Assembly: GCA_041685935.1 (NCBI GenBank)
Contig: JAWLES010000106.1
Coordinates: 1 to 8,269 of the forward strand
Length of the DNA: 8,269 bases
From: JAIPEK01 sp041685935
Lineage (GTDB): Bacteria; Desulfobacterota; Desulfobacteria; Desulfobacterales; Desulfobacteraceae
Reading direction: 5' to 3'
This document shows, piece by piece, positions 6,654 through 8,269 of the stretch; within the stretch, counting starts at the first letter, position 1; the number at the start of each line of letters is the position of its first letter. A program made the translations under genes and the position numbers. The notes under the pieces were generated by a model. That model was not told where the DNA came from, did no database searches, and worked only from the letters and a program-made list of their open reading frames with translations.

Positions 6654-7640
6654 TTAATTGGTAATTATTTTTTTCTCCACCCTGAAAGCCTGGAGCCCCC
6701 TGTGGACACCGGCGTACCCTTTAAGCTTTTCAAGGCCGTCAATAAAACCGGTCAGCATGTCACCGGCATCGTTGTCAAGAGGGATCACATCCCCCTCCTT
6801 CATATAGATGAGCTTTTCACCGGTTATCTCGGTTTTTCCCAGCTGAACTTTTACATCCACCTGGGAATCGAGTATCGCTTCTTTTAACAGTCTGCGCCAG
6901 GTATGATCGATTTCTTCGGTTTCCGCCTGGAATCCTGAAGAGAGTTTGTTTCTCAACGGCTCAATCATTGAATACGGATAACATACAATCAGGTTTCCGG
7001 CAGCCTGCTCCAGCTCCACCTCGAACCGGGTGACGATAACAAGATCCGTGGGCAGAACGATGGCGGTGAACTGGGGATTCATCTCCGACCGGATAAGGGA
7101 GGTGCTTATGGCCTCGATCGGAAACCAGGCAGCCTCGAGGTCCTTAAGGCATCCGATAACCGCCTTCTTGATCATCACCTCTTCTATTGTAGTGAATTCC
7201 CTGCCTTCAACCCTGGCCCGTCCCAGGGCTTCTCCGCCGCACAATGTATCGATCAGGTTGTAAACAAGCTGACTTTCCAGAACCACAAGGCCGTGCCCGC
7301 GCAGCGGCTCCATCCTGAAAACGTGCAGGCTTGTGGGAACCGGAAGGCTTCTGACGAACTCGGAGAACTTGAGGGTGTCGAACGGATTTGAGCTGACATC
7401 CACATTGGTCTGTAACAGGCTTGAAAACGTGGCCCTGACTTCCCTTGCCAGCCTCTCATTGATCACATCAAATGTGGGCATCCGGGCCCGGACCACTTTG
7501 TCCTGGCTTGTAAAATCATAAGCTGCAACCCCTTCGGGCTGCGCCTCGGCTGCTTCCGCATCCTTTTCCGCCTCGACTTCCCCGGAATCCAGCCCGTCCA
7601 GCAGGCTGTCCACTTCATCCTGTGATAGTATTTCGCTCAT
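6654..7640 (-). CDS. fliM: Flagellar motor switch protein FliM
   Basis: FliM is the middle C-ring protein: it binds phosphorylated CheY at its N-terminus and FliG through its middle domain, so it transmits chemotaxis signals to the motor. The 328-residue product is normal length. The CheY-P-binding peptide ILSQDEVDSLL is at 4-14. An acidic linker (about 20-38) leads to the middle domain (about 45-235), with VEGREFTTIEE at 144-154. The C-terminal SpoA domain is at about 250-320 (VDVKVQLGKTEITGEKLIYMKEGDVIPL). The FliG-contacting GGxG motif reads G135-G136-E137-A138, preceded by Cys134 where Phe is usual in relatives I recall. The ATG follows the fliL stop by 7 nt. There is no good Shine-Dalgarno sequence in the T-rich leader, so re-initiation after fliL is likely. 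Confidence 0.98.
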   Translation of the reverse strand: MSEILSQDEVDSLLDGLDSGEVEAEKDAEAAEAQPEGVAAYDFTSQDKVVRARMPTFDVINERLAREVRATFSSLLQTNVDVSSNPFDTLKFSEFVRSLPVPTSLHVFRMEPLRGHGLVVLESQLVYNLIDTLCGGEALGRARVEGREFTTIEEVMIKKAVIGCLKDLEAAWFPIEAISTSLIRSEMNPQFTAIVLPTDLVIVTRFEVELEQAAGNLIVCYPYSMIEPLRNKLSSGFQAETEEIDHTWRRLLKEAILDSQVDVKVQLGKTEITGEKLIYMKEGDVIPLDNDAGDMLTGFIDGLEKLKGYAGVHRGLQAFRVEKKIITN

Positions 7641-7647
7641 AAAATCA

Positions 7648-8217
7648 TCACTGCATTAAAAAAGATGTAAAATAAAGGTTCCGCACAACCGGCCTCGAAT
7701 AAAGAGAATTGAGCTTTTTTATCAGGCTGTATTTAAAATTGAGTTTGCCTTCGGCAGTCCTGAGTTCAAACCAGGACCTCTCTCCGGCGGCTTTTTCAAT
7801 CAGGCCCCTCACCCTGTCCATGTTCCGGGTGAGTACATCCGCAACCCCGGGATCGGACAGCTCCAAAACGACATTCAAATTAAGGTATCCCATGGTTCTG
7901 GAATTTTTCAAAGGGATTTTTTCAAACGGCTCCAGGGAAAGAATATCGGATCCGGCTTTTCCGGATTTCTCTCCGGCCCCGGAAGCCTCTTGTTCCGCCT
8001 GCAGTCCGCTTTCATTTGCAACACCAGTTTTTCGGACAGGCTCGTCACTGAAAATCACCAACACAAGCCAGATGCAAAGGAGCGTTAAAACAATGCCTGA
8101 AAAAACCGCACCGGTGATGACCACGGCTCTTTTTTGCGTTTGAAAAACAGAGCGGGAAAATTCAATCACCCTCTGCTTGACGCCGATTTTCCAGCCTGAT
8201 TCCCCTTCCTCGTTCAC
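7648..8217 (-). CDS. fliL: Flagellar basal body-associated protein FliL
   Basis: FliL is a single-pass inner-membrane protein whose periplasmic domain rings the stator units and supports torque or surface motility. The product has 189 residues, slightly long for the family. A basic cytoplasmic N-terminus of about 30 residues precedes one transmembrane helix (about 31-56). A low-complexity Glu/Ala/Gly/Ser linker (about 66-90) follows, then the FliL domain (about 95-189) with LEPFEKIPL, NLNVVLELSD, the ELRTAEGKLNFKYSLIKKLN stretch and the typical terminal YFTSFLMQ. The start is GTG at 8215-8217; an in-frame stop lies 15 nt upstream, AGGGGG sits about 5 nt before it, and the next in-frame ATG would lose the membrane helix. 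The primary sequence is divergent, so identification rests on architecture, the C-terminal motif and the position before fliM. Confidence 0.9.
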   Translation of the reverse strand: MNEEGESGWKIGVKQRVIEFSRSVFQTQKRAVVITGAVFSGIVLTLLCIWLVLVIFSDEPVRKTGVANESGLQAEQEASGAGEKSGKAGSDILSLEPFEKIPLKNSRTMGYLNLNVVLELSDPGVADVLTRNMDRVRGLIEKAAGERSWFELRTAEGKLNFKYSLIKKLNSLYSRPVVRNLYFTSFLMQ

Positions 8218-8269
8218 CCGGCCCCCTGATATTCAGTCCTTGGATAGACAAACCTGTTTTCGATTTTTT
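8214..8269 (-). CDS. Possible 3' end of an unidentified upstream gene
   Basis: One minus-strand frame is open from the right edge and ends in TGA at 8214-8216, giving 17 readable residues that end EYQGAG. The stop overlaps the GTG start of fliL as GTGA, the same kind of 4-nt overlap seen at fliN/fliO, which makes a real upstream gene plausible. The visible stretch is too short to name. A second frame in this stretch also ends in a TGA, at 8230-8232, so the choice is uncertain. No promoter-like sequence was recognised in these 56 nt. Confidence 0.35.
   Translation of the reverse strand, partial: KIENRFVYPRTEYQGAG

Overview
The window is one strand of a flagellar biogenesis operon. All ten recognisable genes lie on the minus strand, so they are transcribed from high to low coordinates: fliL, fliM, fliN, fliO, fliP, fliQ, fliR, flhB, flhA and the 5' part of flhF, which runs off the left edge. 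The order (stator-associated FliL, switch proteins FliM and FliN, export gate FliO/P/Q/R, FlhB and FlhA, then the SRP-type GTPase FlhF) together with moderate G+C suggests a flagellated Desulfobacterota (former deltaproteobacterial) organism, perhaps a sulfate reducer related to Desulfobacteraceae. That is inference from gene order and protein style. Many other bacteria use a similar order.

Layout along transcription: at 8214-8269 there may be the last codons of an unidentified upstream gene, overlapping the GTG start of fliL by 4 nt. fliL to fliR (8217 to 4180) is very compact, with junctions from an 11-nt overlap to an 11-nt gap, implying one mRNA and translational coupling. The packing breaks between fliR and flhB, where a 250-nt gap holds a 150-bp nested inverted-repeat element. 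This looks like an inserted MITE/REP-like palindromic unit and is the least expected thing in the window. flhB and flhA are separated by 64 nt with a perfect small palindrome. flhA and flhF overlap by 8 nt. No promoter or convincing intrinsic terminator was seen, and no gap exceeds 300 nt.

How the genes work together: FliP, FliQ and FliR form the export-gate core, with FliO assisting FliP assembly. FlhB switches substrate class and FlhA is the large cytoplasmic-ring and proton-coupling component. FliM and FliN build the C-ring that exports, generates torque and responds to CheY-P. FliL sits by the stator, and FlhF places the flagellum, usually at a pole. All visible genes appear intact. Two residue-level variants stand out: NPTR instead of NPTH at the FlhB autocleavage site, and GGEA instead of GGxG in the FliM middle domain. 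I did not find evidence of an entirely new system; the fliR-flhB element is the main candidate for something undescribed.
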